Source: a virus. Taken from it: a DNA stretch of 42,869 bases. Each line of letters opens with the position of its first letter. Position 1 is the stretch's first letter. The notes below the pieces were generated by a model that had not been told where the DNA came from, did not search any database, and saw only the letters and a program-made list of their open reading frames with translations. This document shows positions 7,435 to 16,800 of the stretch, piece by piece. Both the position numbers and the translations under genes were made by a program. Location: positions 1 through 42,869 of IMG/VR virus record IMGVR_UViG_3300025174_000046; one strand, 5' to 3'.

Positions 7435-9617
7435 ATCTTCTCCGCCATGGCCTGCATCATCTGGAAGTCGCCTATGATCGGCTCGGATCGGGAGGCGCTG
7501 TTCACCGTTAGGTTTAAATTGGTAGTGGAGCTCGGCCCGGCGCCGACGACCTGAGCAGCCGCAGTCTGGAGCGCAATGGCCGGCATGGGCGTCGATCCAC
7601 GGATGCCAGCCGCCAGCCCCTCCATCATCTGCTGGCCGATGCCCATCATGAGCTTAGAGGGTGAGCCGAGACCGAGGAAGTCTGCTACGGCATCAATGGC
7701 CCCTTCCAGCCCACCGACGATGGAGTCGGAGACGCCCTGAACCCAGGTGGCGATGCCATCGGAAATGCCTTGCAGTGCAGCTGAGATGATGATGGACAGG
7801 TTGTCCAAAATGCCAGACCACATATCCAGGAAGTCATCCAGCTTCACGCCGACAACGTTGGTCGCGGCTTCCAAGAGACCCTCAAGGCCATTGGTGATGG
7901 CCTGGACCGCGCCCTCAAAGTCTCCAGTCAGAAGCGCCGCTAGTCCGGCGATGATGCCGGTAACCAATGTGGCGAAGCCTTCAAAGGTCGCCAGCACGGT
8001 TCGGACCAGGAAGCCGACGACATCGATCACCTCATCGCCGTGCTCCCGCCAGAAAGTAGCAAGAGCCTGTAGGAAGATGCCGATGTTCTCCACGATGCGC
8101 TGGACGGTCGGCCCCAGCGTCTCGCTGAAGAAGGAGGCGAACCGCTGGCCCTCCTCCACGAGTGATGGAACATGAAGCATGAAAGCATCGACGAGTTCCT
8201 TGACGCCATCAATGATCGGCTGCAGGAACCCACCAGCTTCGCCGAGTGCCGGCGCGAACTCGCCACTGAATAGATCGGATACAGTCTGGATGGCGCGGGG
8301 CAGGTTGTCCTGAAGCCATGTGACCAGCGTGTCGAAGATCGGCTTTCCAGTTGTTTCCCAGAAATTGGTAAGCGTGTCCCGCATCCCCATGAAGTTCGTG
8401 TCCCAGCCCGCTTTGAGCAGTCCGATCAAGGTAAGCAGCAGCCCGATGGGCGAGGTCAAGCGGCCCAGAATGCCGGCGATCTGGGCGATGGTTGCTACGA
8501 CTGCGGCGGCAGCCAGCGCGGCTCCGATCCCTTCGATGGCTCCAATGATGGCATCCTTGTTTTCGGTGATGAAGTCGCGTACCTGGGTGAAGACACCTAC
8601 CACCTTATCGCCAAACTCCCGGATGCGATCTTGGAGGTCCTGCGGAAGCATGGAGAGCAGGGCTTCCCGGAACTCTATGGACAGCGGCCCGGCATCCACC
8701 AGCGCCTGGGCAAGCCGCAAGATAAAGCCCACTGCCCGGTCAATGGCCGGCCCGATCCGGCTGCGGAACAGCTCGACCATCAGCGGCAGGACTTGCTCAA
8801 CCAGCGGCGTCAGACCTTGCAGGAGCTTGCCCAAAGACGGGATCAGTACGAAGCCGATGCTCTCGGCCTGCTCCCGGATGTGGCCGATCAGGATCGTAAA
8901 CTGTCCAGAGAGTGTCTTTGAAGCCGCGACCGCTCTTCCACCAATTGAGGTTGATAGCGCATCCATCAGAAAGGTCTGAGCTTCGGCAATGCGGCCAGTT
9001 TCAACCATTCCATCGATGAGCTTCTGCTGCTCATCGGTGAGGATGATGCCAGCTAGGCGAAGAGCCCGCAAACCCTCGCCCGGTAGTTCCAGAGCGCGGC
9101 CAAGCTGGCCGGCCGCCGAGGCCGCGTCTGTGCCCAGTGCAGCGGCAAGATCAAGCGTCAGGCGCAGCGCCGGTTCAAAGGCATCCCCACGGATATTCTT
9201 GAAGCGTAGCAGGACTGCTTCGGCGGCGATCACGGCATCATCGCTGCCGCCCGCCAGATCTCGCAAGGACATCGCCAAGTCCAGCGCCCGCTGCTCAGTA
9301 ATACCGGCTACTCCGCCGGTCGCGGCCAGTACGGACTGGAGCGCGGCGACATTCTTCTCCGCGTCAACCGCCTCCCGGATGCCGATGGCCGCAACCGCGG
9401 CTAGTGCTCCGGTCGCAGCGGTTGCCGCGCCAACCAGCGCGGTCCCCAGGATGCCGCCGACCTTGATGACTGTGTTGCCCAGGCCGACGAATTGTCTGCC
9501 GAGGCTATCGCCAGCGGAACCTACCCGGCCGATGGCCTTGTCCATAGACCCAAGGTCCCGAACGAAGTTGGGGACACCGGCGGCCAATGCCTGGATGCCG
9601 AGCGGTTCCAGTGCCAC
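7431..9617 (-). CDS. Tail tape measure protein, 728 aa
   Basis: This is the longest uniform helical protein of the tail block. It begins at a GTG that shares one base with the previous stop and has GGGG/GGA upstream. Early residues form a helical segment (SLGRQFVGLGNTVIKVGGIL) followed by a hydrophobic Ala/Gly stretch (VGAATAATGALAAVAAIG). The middle has further hydrophobic helices (IGAALAAAAVVATIAQIAGI, LLLTLIGLL). The C-terminus has the LGLGSPSKLMMGIGQQMMEGLAAGI motif found at the end of many tape measure proteins. At the usual 0.15 nm per residue the tail would be roughly 110 nm. It follows the tail chaperone pair as expected. Confidence 0.92.
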   Translation of the reverse strand: MALEPLGIQALAAGVPNFVRDLGSMDKAIGRVGSAGDSLGRQFVGLGNTVIKVGGILGTALVGAATAATGALAAVAAIGIREAVDAEKNVAALQSVLAATGGVAGITEQRALDLAMSLRDLAGGSDDAVIAAEAVLLRFKNIRGDAFEPALRLTLDLAAALGTDAASAAGQLGRALELPGEGLRALRLAGIILTDEQQKLIDGMVETGRIAEAQTFLMDALSTSIGGRAVAASKTLSGQFTILIGHIREQAESIGFVLIPSLGKLLQGLTPLVEQVLPLMVELFRSRIGPAIDRAVGFILRLAQALVDAGPLSIEFREALLSMLPQDLQDRIREFGDKVVGVFTQVRDFITENKDAIIGAIEGIGAALAAAAVVATIAQIAGILGRLTSPIGLLLTLIGLLKAGWDTNFMGMRDTLTNFWETTGKPIFDTLVTWLQDNLPRAIQTVSDLFSGEFAPALGEAGGFLQPIIDGVKELVDAFMLHVPSLVEEGQRFASFFSETLGPTVQRIVENIGIFLQALATFWREHGDEVIDVVGFLVRTVLATFEGFATLVTGIIAGLAALLTGDFEGAVQAITNGLEGLLEAATNVVGVKLDDFLDMWSGILDNLSIIISAALQGISDGIATWVQGVSDSIVGGLEGAIDAVADFLGLGSPSKLMMGIGQQMMEGLAAGIRGSTPMPAIALQTAAAQVVGAGPSSTTNLNLTVNSASRSEPIIGDFQMMQAMAEKI

Positions 9618-9877
9618 TACTTCCGTCCCCTCATGCTCTTGCTCACCTGAGCATCCTGTACGTGCGCGCCGATCTGGTCATGCAGTTGCTTCCAGGCGAT
9701 AACGGTCGCCTTGAACTCGGCCGGGTAAGGTTCCGGTTCTGCCAGCCACCAGCGGGCCAGGTCCAGCCCGGCCGCCACGCAGGCCTCGACCTCCAGGAAT
9801 GCCATACTATAGGCGATGCCCGGGTTGATCGCGTGGCGCAGACCGACCGACTCAATACGCTCACCGTGCCTCGTCAC
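9617..9877 (-). CDS. Tail assembly chaperone second frame (T-like), 86 aa
   Basis: This frame lies between the first chaperone gene and the tape measure gene and overlaps the former by 17 bases in the +1 frame. It can start at its own GTG (9877) or be reached by +1 frameshifting near the end of the first gene. One candidate shift site is CGG followed by the UGA stop, because skipping the U leads straight into GAGCGT in this frame. The product (FLEVEACVAAGLDLARWWL, EFKATVIAWKQLHDQI) is helical and fits the second domain of G/GT-type chaperones that guide tape measure assembly. The frameshift is unproven. Confidence 0.65.
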   Translation of the reverse strand: MTRHGERIESVGLRHAINPGIAYSMAFLEVEACVAAGLDLARWWLAEPEPYPAEFKATVIAWKQLHDQIGAHVQDAQVSKSMRGRK

Positions 9878-10412
9878 CCGGAAAGGACTTCGCCGCTAGG
9901 GCTATGGCCTCCTGGGTCACGCCTGAGCGGCTCATGATCTCCTGCAGGTCGTTGGCCGCGACGGCCACATAGCGCTTGAACAGGAACTCCGTATCCAGTG
10001 GGTCTTCCAGGTTGAAGCCATCCAGGTCAAGATGGCCTAGCTTGACCATCTTCTGGATCTTCGGCATCCACTCTTCCCGATCCGGCAGATCGCCCTCGAT
10101 CACCACGCCGAACAGCAGCATGGCATCGATGACGGCCTCCGCCCGATGGCGCTCGGCCGCGGCCAGGGCGCGTAGGTAACCCGGATCGCTCGGGTTCGAC
10201 TCCTCCCGGCCCTCCTTCTCCGGGTTGGCCCACATCGGGACCTCGGGATCCTGGATGCGGCTGGCGACCTCGGTCAGCAGAAAACCAGCCACGGGCACAA
10301 GGCGAGCCCTGTAGCCCGTGGACAGTTCGATGACCGAGGTCGCCTTGCTGCGCTCCCTAGCTACAGAGAGCGCCGCGTCGGCAGAGTGCGGAGATGCTCG
10401 TTTCTTGGTCAT
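9861..10412 (-). CDS. Tail assembly chaperone (G-like), 183 aa
   Basis: The ATG at 10412 has GGAGGT upstream. The product has the pattern of siphovirus tail chaperones: a basic N-terminus, then VIELSTGYRARLVPVAGFLLTEVASRI (strand then helix), a conserved AEAVIDAMLLFGVVI helix, and a C-terminal helical region ending FPGDEAR. The length, the place between the major tail gene and the tape measure gene, and the overlap with a second frame all fit gpG. It is expected to coat the tape measure protein during tail assembly and is not in the mature virion. Confidence 0.78.
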   Translation of the reverse strand: MTKKRASPHSADAALSVARERSKATSVIELSTGYRARLVPVAGFLLTEVASRIQDPEVPMWANPEKEGREESNPSDPGYLRALAAAERHRAEAVIDAMLLFGVVIEGDLPDREEWMPKIQKMVKLGHLDLDGFNLEDPLDTEFLFKRYVAVAANDLQEIMSRSGVTQEAIALAAKSFPGDEAR

Positions 10413-10449
10413 GGTTACCTCCAGTGGGAAGGTCTAGGTTGCGTGGTTA

Positions 10450-11955
10450 TCAGTCAGACCCGACGATGATGATGCCGTCCATGGCATCATCGGCCAGGCC
10501 GGCGCCGAACACCAGGTTCGGGTCGAACTCGCAGGCGGCAATGGCGTTGATCTTGTCATTGGCCGGGATCAGGGTTGAGCCTTCCGGCACCACGACCCAG
10601 GAGAACCCGCCGTCGTAACTCCGCAGGATGCGGCCCTTGGTCGCGGCTGTCTGGTGCGCCATGTAACCGACGCTGCCGGTGGCGAAGGCGATGTCGAAGA
10701 CCACGCCCGAGCCGGAGCCTGGGAAGGCCTTCTCGGCCCAGGTCTTGCCTTTGTTCAGGGTGTAGAACAGGCGCCCGTTGCTGGTTCCGACAAGCCACTC
10801 GTTCTCACTCTTGATCCAGACGCAGTTCAGGTTGACGCCGACCCCGACCGGGTTGGTCGTTGTGGCCTGCCACAGCGTGCCGTTCTCGGTGTAGACCACC
10901 GTACCGCTGTTGCCGACCGCCACCGCGAACTCCTCACTGATGGCATGGACCGCCAGCAGGTCGGCCACGGTCGCCACGCCGGCATCGATCACACTCACCC
11001 CGCCGGTCGGGTCCTGCAGGCTATAGATGTACCCGCCCTCCCCGACGATGAAGGCGAAGTTGCCGAGGCTCCAGATGTCGTTCGGGCATCCGGAGCCGAT
11101 GTAGCCGGTGGTGACTTCGGTGAAGGCCGGATCGGTCACGCCGTCAAAGTCGTCCTTATCAGCGTAGTGATGGCTGCAGCTCTCCTGCGAGATGACCACC
11201 ACATAGCCAGAGACGCAGGCGATGCCGCTCGGGTCTTCCCCGGTTGCCAGGGTGTCCACGTCGTGGGCATAGAAGTTGACCCCGCTGTCGATGCTGAACA
11301 CCACATCCGCCGGCGTGCCGGGCGAGCCACCCGCGCCCAGGGTCACGGTGAACATCTTCTTGCAGCCGTCGGACAGCTCTTCGCACTCGCCGCAGCTGAT
11401 GGCATCGCAGATTACCGCGTCGATGGCCTCGTTGGTCAGGACATTGCCGCCTCGCTCGGCGATAGTGATGGGCAGCACTTCGTACAGCCGGACTGCGGAG
11501 ATCTCGGCGGTCTCGTTGACCACGGCCTTCTCATCGGGTTGGAGCGCCCCCAACGCGTCCGAGGACCAGCTGGGGATGTTGGCCAGCTCCATGATGAGCT
11601 TCTTCTGAAACTCGTTGAACAGGCTCGGATCGGTGCAGGCGCCCATGTTCAGCTGCAGGTCGTTGGCACAGCCGCGTTTCGCCAGTTCCAAGAGCAGCGA
11701 TCGCAGGTCCTGGGCATAGCGCCCGACCAGCGAGGTAGTCGGCCGCTCTTCCTCGCCACGGATCGTTCCCAACACATCGAACTTCCCGAAGGTCCTCGGG
11801 CTGGGACTGTAGACGTTCTCTACATCCCCGAAGCTCTGCTCCGTTTCCATCTGCTTGAGCTGGTGCTCATAGCTAGGGCGATGGTCAACCCGGGCGCCTC
11901 CCTCAGTGAGAAAGACTCGGGAGTTACCCGTCTGCAGGGGAGTGAATGTTCCCAT
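10450..11955 (-). CDS. Major tail protein fused to a C-terminal Asp-box/Ycf48-like beta-propeller, 501 aa
   Basis: The ATG at 11955 is chosen because AGGAGG lies 7 bases upstream. Residues 1-205 are the tail-tube part, inferred from the place between the connectors and the tail chaperones. A Cys-rich link (CDAISCGECEELSDGC) follows at about 183-198. Residues 215-501 form about six repeats of 45-50 residues with VGEGGYIYSL, VGNSGTVVYTENGTLWQ, VGTSNGRLFYTLNKGKTW and GRILRSYDGGFSW, the alternating strand and Asp-box (S/T-x-D/N-x-G-x-T/S-W) pattern of BNR/Ycf48-like propellers. Usual major tail proteins are 150-350 aa. If it forms the tube, each ring would carry six propellers outside. The alternative is a separate decoration protein. 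Confidence 0.7.
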   Translation of the reverse strand: MGTFTPLQTGNSRVFLTEGGARVDHRPSYEHQLKQMETEQSFGDVENVYSPSPRTFGKFDVLGTIRGEEERPTTSLVGRYAQDLRSLLLELAKRGCANDLQLNMGACTDPSLFNEFQKKLIMELANIPSWSSDALGALQPDEKAVVNETAEISAVRLYEVLPITIAERGGNVLTNEAIDAVICDAISCGECEELSDGCKKMFTVTLGAGGSPGTPADVVFSIDSGVNFYAHDVDTLATGEDPSGIACVSGYVVVISQESCSHHYADKDDFDGVTDPAFTEVTTGYIGSGCPNDIWSLGNFAFIVGEGGYIYSLQDPTGGVSVIDAGVATVADLLAVHAISEEFAVAVGNSGTVVYTENGTLWQATTTNPVGVGVNLNCVWIKSENEWLVGTSNGRLFYTLNKGKTWAEKAFPGSGSGVVFDIAFATGSVGYMAHQTAATKGRILRSYDGGFSWVVVPEGSTLIPANDKINAIAACEFDPNLVFGAGLADDAMDGIIIVGSD

Positions 11956-12244
11956 GTTGAACCTCCTGGTCGTCCGTGCGATACAGTTGGACAAGATGCC
12001 GCTTCAGAGCGCGACAGGCGATGGCTTGCAGGTTTGCGTTCGTTCGCTGTAGGTCCTCCCAGTTCAGAATGCCAGCCTCCGCCAGAGCGTTGTGGATGTC
12101 CCGGCGCAGTCCTTCCCAGTCAAGCCGCTCCAGATCGGGCGGGTCCTGCGGGATGCCGGCCTCGGCCATCAAGTCGGGATCCTCGTCCCGCACCAGCGAG
12201 GCATGCCGATAACCGTTGCGGTCGGTCCATTCTACTCGTCTCAC
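11924..12244 (-). CDS. Head-tail connector region small protein, 106 aa
   Basis: The ATG at 12244 overlaps the connector stop (ATGA), and its 3' end carries the ribosome site of the major tail gene. The N-terminus VEWTDRNGYRHASLVRDEDPDLMAEAGIPQDPPDLERLDW is followed by two helices (GLRRDIHNALAEAGILNWEDL, NANLQAIACRALKRHLVQLY). Similar proteins that begin VEWTDRNG are found between connector and tail genes in several siphophages, from recall. A tail-terminator or stopper role is possible but not shown. Confidence 0.6.
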   Translation of the reverse strand: MRRVEWTDRNGYRHASLVRDEDPDLMAEAGIPQDPPDLERLDWEGLRRDIHNALAEAGILNWEDLQRTNANLQAIACRALKRHLVQLYRTDDQEVQHGNIHSPADG

Positions 12245-13521
12245 ACCACTGCCACCGATGCCCGGGCCCCGACGAACCGGCGCACCCTCCGCCAGGCCTT
12301 GATCTCACCGACCAGCGTCCCGAAGGGGTTGGCTCCGTCTCTCGGATCTAGTGTATAGGCTGGTTCATCCGCTCCTGTGCGGGAGGTGTCCCAGCGGAGA
12401 TCGTTGACCAGCTTCTCTACGGTTCCACAGGAGCAGAACGGCCGGGAGAGCCGGGCAGTCGCCAGCCAGGCGATGGCCTGCGCCCAGTACAGGCTGAGAG
12501 GCTCGCAGGCACGGCCGGACAGGAACTTCCGGTCCAGGTCACCGGCGTAGTAATTCACCTTCACCAGATCCGGCTCCCGGCAGTCCACCCAGTCGGCGGC
12601 AGCCCATTGGCCTGCAACAGCGTCATAGTTGGCTGGCTGTGGGACCAATAAACCACCATGCACGTCGCGGACGTGGGCGCATCCATCCTGGACTTGCAAC
12701 GTGCAGGATGGACAACCGTTGCCTCCGCAAGAGGCACAGATACCGCTCACGGTTGAGACAGGATCCGGCTCCCAGAAGAAGCGGGCGCTCGGCTGGGTGA
12801 AGTCAACGAACTCCCTGTAGACATCAACCAGCGTTTCATAGATCGCGGCATCGGTCAGGTCCAGCGCGTGCGCCCCGTCGCTGGTCGGGAAGGCTTCCCA
12901 CAGTTCAGGATGAATGGCCTGCCAGATCCAGAATGTGGCGGTGAACACGCCGCCTGAGATGGACTTGGTACGCAGTGGCCGTATCTCCCACTCGGGATCG
13001 CCATCGTATCCCTCAAAGTAGACCTTGACTTCGCAGGCGTCGGTGAGCGCGGTGGCGATGGAGACAGTAACGGTCTCGTCGAAGCCATCCCCATCCGCGT
13101 CACTGCGGATGATGGCGGGTGTCCCGACAAAAGTTGTCCCTCGCTGGCCGGCGGAGATGAACTTGGCATAGTCGGCTCGGATGGAGCGCAACTGCCCGCG
13201 GTTGGTCAGGCCTTGGGTGATGAGTTCGGGCCGGTAGTGCCGCGGATAGGGATGGATCTCATTCGTGATGAACATGGGCGCCGGCCAGAAGCCGAGCACG
13301 CGGGCGATTTCCTCTTCGGCGGTGGCGATGGCCTGGGCCAGTTCTTCGCGGCTGACGCGGTCGCTGCTCTGCCACTGGAATTGATGCCAGATGGCGTCGC
13401 ACTGGCCACCAGCCGGGAAGATCGATGCTCCGGCCGCACCCGAAAAGTGAGGAGGGGCAATACCCAGGATGTAACTGTAGGCGTCCAAACTCAGGAGCGT
13501 GTAAGTGTCAGCGCGCGCCAT
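12241..13521 (-). CDS. Head-tail adaptor-like virion protein, 426 aa
   Basis: The start overlaps the DUF1360 gene by 14 bases and has GGGTGG upstream. The N-terminus LLSLDAYSYILGIAPPHF, then SREELAQAIATAEEEIARVLGFWPAP and a following helix-strand region, matches the helical bundle seen in phage head-tail adaptors, which start with 'L-D-x-Y-A-x-I-L-G-I'. The middle is beta-rich (EVKVYFEGYDGD). A DnaJ-like zinc motif, CASCGGNGCPSC, is at about residue 270, and CSCG comes later, so the protein may bind zinc. At 426 aa it is much longer than simple adaptors (100-200 aa). The place between capsid and tail genes supports a connector role. Confidence 0.65.
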   Translation of the reverse strand: MARADTYTLLSLDAYSYILGIAPPHFSGAAGASIFPAGGQCDAIWHQFQWQSSDRVSREELAQAIATAEEEIARVLGFWPAPMFITNEIHPYPRHYRPELITQGLTNRGQLRSIRADYAKFISAGQRGTTFVGTPAIIRSDADGDGFDETVTVSIATALTDACEVKVYFEGYDGDPEWEIRPLRTKSISGGVFTATFWIWQAIHPELWEAFPTSDGAHALDLTDAAIYETLVDVYREFVDFTQPSARFFWEPDPVSTVSGICASCGGNGCPSCTLQVQDGCAHVRDVHGGLLVPQPANYDAVAGQWAAADWVDCREPDLVKVNYYAGDLDRKFLSGRACEPLSLYWAQAIAWLATARLSRPFCSCGTVEKLVNDLRWDTSRTGADEPAYTLDPRDGANPFGTLVGEIKAWRRVRRFVGARASVAVV

Positions 13522-13819
13522 TAGCCACCCTGTCTACTATGACCGCCATCGCGGATAAGGCGAAGGGCAACGAGATCAGGATCGCAACGTTCGGCCAGAA
13601 CCAATAGGCTAACGTCAGGGTCGCCGCTAGGTAGGGTGAGACGCACCAGGTACACATCATCAATTTGGAGAGTACGGTCGTTGAGTAGGCATTCGAATGC
13701 TCGTCGTACCGCACGCCCGCTAGGTGCCTTAGCTTCGGGAAGATATCCCACGGCCCATCCTCGTTCACCAGCAGGTTCGAGATCCGCCATGTCGCCAAGC
13801 CCAGGATCAGGTAGTCCAT
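13508..13819 (-). CDS. DUF1360 family membrane protein, 103 aa
   Basis: The sequence YLILGLATWRISNLLVNEDGPWDIFPKLRHL and then LMMCTWCVSPYLAATLTLAYWF has the order of the DUF1360 family: a first hydrophobic helix ending in WR, a short acidic loop with GP-DIF, then a CxWC motif and one or two further membrane helices. A final hydrophobic stretch follows (VAILISLPFALSAMAVIV). The protein is predicted to cross the membrane two or three times. Family function is unknown. It sits between the glycosyltransferase fusion and the connector gene, so it may anchor an enzyme complex or act in lysis, but neither is supported directly. Its ribosome site is weak. Confidence 0.75.
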   Translation of the reverse strand: MDYLILGLATWRISNLLVNEDGPWDIFPKLRHLAGVRYDEHSNAYSTTVLSKLMMCTWCVSPYLAATLTLAYWFWPNVAILISLPFALSAMAVIVDRVANGAR

Positions 13820-13835
13820 GGTAAATGGACCGGCG

Positions 13836-16800
13836 CTATCCGGCCGCCGCAGCCATCGCCTGCAGCTCTCTTACCGACTGGATGATGATCTCGGCCTTGG
13901 ACTTCGCCGCGCCCAGCTCGATCAACCCGTCTGGGCCGAGCGCCAGGATGTCGTCGGCCGTCTGGATGCCTTTCGACTTCAGCTTCTTGGCGAGGGTTTT
14001 GCTGACCCCAGGGAGCGCCTGCAGATCCAGGCCGGCCGCGGTCTCGGTTTCGGCTGCGCCCGGCTCCGGCGGCTCAAAGGAGGGCGGGGCTTCCTCCGGC
14101 AGTTCCGGCGCTGCACCCAGCACAGATGGCGCAGGCGGCACCGGCATGGGCATCGACGGCACGGACATCCGCACCTGCTCCACCGGCCGGAAGATGTGCG
14201 GCTGGGTTCGCAGGTCCAGCTGCTTGACCAGGAACTTCTCGCCGCTCTTGCGCTGGCCGTAGTCGGTGCGGGTGGCCGTCCCGATGACCCGGTGCCGGCC
14301 ACGGTTGGGGTGCGTGTAGAGGATCATAACCAGATCAGAGTCGCCCATCTTAGAACCTCCGTTGGATCGGGCAACGACAGAGAGCACGCCAGTGTTGGAT
14401 TTTTTCTTGCTCGCCGATCCCTGGCCGTTGCCTCCGCAGTTGCATGACACGATGTCGATGCTCCTATACTTGGCTCGTAGGTATTCTACAAGCCTTGTGT
14501 GTTCCTGTAAACCAAGTTGCCGGCGCTGTCCGGTGTGGAAACGGTAGACCACCAGCTCTTCCGGGACCCGGTAGTAGCACCGGCCGGCCATCGCCATCCG
14601 CCAGTGATAGTCTACATCCTCCCAGGTCTTCATGCCCTCGTCAAAGCCGCCGATCTGGTCATGCCAGGCCTTCGGGATAAGGCAGGTGACGAGCGACCAG
14701 TGATAGGGCTGACCATCCTCCGGTTGTCGCTGGGCCCGCTCCGGCTCGAAGTTGGCCGATCGATAGCCGATGATGGCCTGCTGGCTCTTCTGGTCCCAGG
14801 AGTAGAGCCGCTCTTGGAGGTTGGGGGCCAGTCTGCGCGGGTCGTCTACAGTGGCCTTGCCCACGTAGTCCGTAAAGATGATCTCCCCATGTTCCTCCCA
14901 GACCTGCATCATCCGTTCCAGCGCCTTCGGGTAGAGCCAGTCGTCGGCATCCAGGAAAACCAGGAAGGGAGCGCGGGCGATGGCAGCCCCGCGGTTCCTG
15001 GCCTCTCCGGCGCCGAGCTTCGGAGCATTCAGCAGCCGGACATAGGGATACGCGGCCATGTGTGGGTACGGTTCGGTGGAAGTCCAGACAACGATGACTT
15101 CCCACTTGCGGAAGGTCTGAGCCTCCAGGCTGTCCAGTGCATCGATGACGGTCTGCTCATGGCCTGGCCCGACCGGGATGACCACAGAGATGGCTGGCTC
15201 ATCGTACTGCCGTACCGGATGGGAAAAGCGGCGCGGGGTCGCAAGGCTGGCGAATGGGTGCTGCTTGTCCTCAACCCACGGATGCCAGCCGAGCCAGTCG
15301 GTCTCATGATAGTTAGGGTCGCCGCTGACCCGCCCGCTCTTCCAGGAGTAGACGAACAGTGGCCGGGCATCAGCCCTGACCGCGCCCCAGCCATAAGCTC
15401 CTGCCCGCAGCCAGAGCTCGGCGTCCTCTGAGCCCGCACCACCTGGAGCATACCGCTGCCGGTAGCCTCCAAGCCGGGCCCACATCTCACGCCGGAACAC
15501 GCAGCAGGTCGGGATCTGGTTCTGCCGCTGAAGCTGCTGGTCGTAGTTGAAGTCACCGGGCCATGGCGAGATACCTTGACTGTTGTCCGGCTTGATCCAA
15601 TGCAGACCAGTGTAGGCCACGCCGAGCTTGCGGTCAGCCTCCAATGGTTTGATGCAGGCCGAGAGGAAAGTGGGCTCAATGGCATCATCGGCATCGAGGC
15701 AGGCAATGTATCTGGAATTGACGCTGGCGATCCCCGCGTTGCGGGCATGGGCCACCCCACGGTTGTCCTGCCGGATATAGTGGACCCTTGGATCGACTGC
15801 GGCGAACTGCCGGACCACCCGCTCGGTCATTCCTTGATCCTGCGAGCCGTCGTCAACAACGACCACGGCCTCCAGCTGTTTGTAGTCCTGCGCCAGAGCT
15901 GACTGGATCGCTCTGGCCACCTTGTCCGCATAGTTGTATGTCGGGATGATGACGGCCGCCGTCGCCGGTTCCGGCTGCATGGCCTTTTCATAGACGCTGG
16001 CGACAAGCTGACAGGCCGCCTCCCAGGTCCAGCGCCGGGCAGACTCGCGGGCATTCTCGCTGAGCTGCTTGCGGTGTTCCAGACACCAGGCCAACCCCTG
16101 CGCCAGGTCGTCGATATTCCCGACCTGGGCAAGATAGCCGGTGACACCGTGCTGGACCAGATCCAGGTTCCCGCCGTGGGCGAAACCCAGGACCGGGACA
16201 CCGCAAGCCATGGCTTCGAGAACACCAAGGCAAAAAGTTTCCTTGATGACCGATAGATATACTGCCGCGCCAGCGACGATCCGTTTCATCGCTGAGTGCG
16301 GCTTGAGACCGATCACCCTCACATTCGGCGGGGCAAGATCAGGCGCAAAGGTGGTCAGAAAAGGAAGCTCGGGGAACCGCGCCGCAAGAGCGCCCATGGG
16401 AGTGGGGTCGACAATATCGGCGGAGCGATTCTTGTTGTACAAGACATAGCCTCCGCCCGCCGGTTCGACATCCTGCCAGTCCTCCCAGTCAATTCCGTGG
16501 GGGATGACGTGGGGCGTGAACCGCATGTCGCGCTGAAAGATCTCGGCCACCCACTTTGAGGGCACTGTGACTTCACTAGCAGTCCGGGCCGTTTCGATCA
16601 CGCTTTGGTTCGCTTTCCATTCCCAAGAAGCGGCGCTGTACTCACCCGTGAAGTAGATGCCATGGCTGTGACAAATGTTGGCATCAGGAGCAGTCCCGGC
16701 GTGAACTGCCTTCAGGTCATAGGCATCTGTGGGGCCAACAAGCTCAACGCCGAAAGCCGGAAGATGTCTGAAGTAGCCCTCTACCACTCGCCGGATACCA

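Noticed and set aside
7747-9702. Long plus-strand frames opposite the tape measure gene
   Set aside because: Low-complexity Ser/Ala/Pro translations without ribosome sites; shadows of the tape measure frame.
10654-12351. 565-residue open frame on the plus strand
   Set aside because: It is the antisense shadow of the major tail and connector genes; no ribosome site, no family match, and codon bias of the minus genes keeps it open.
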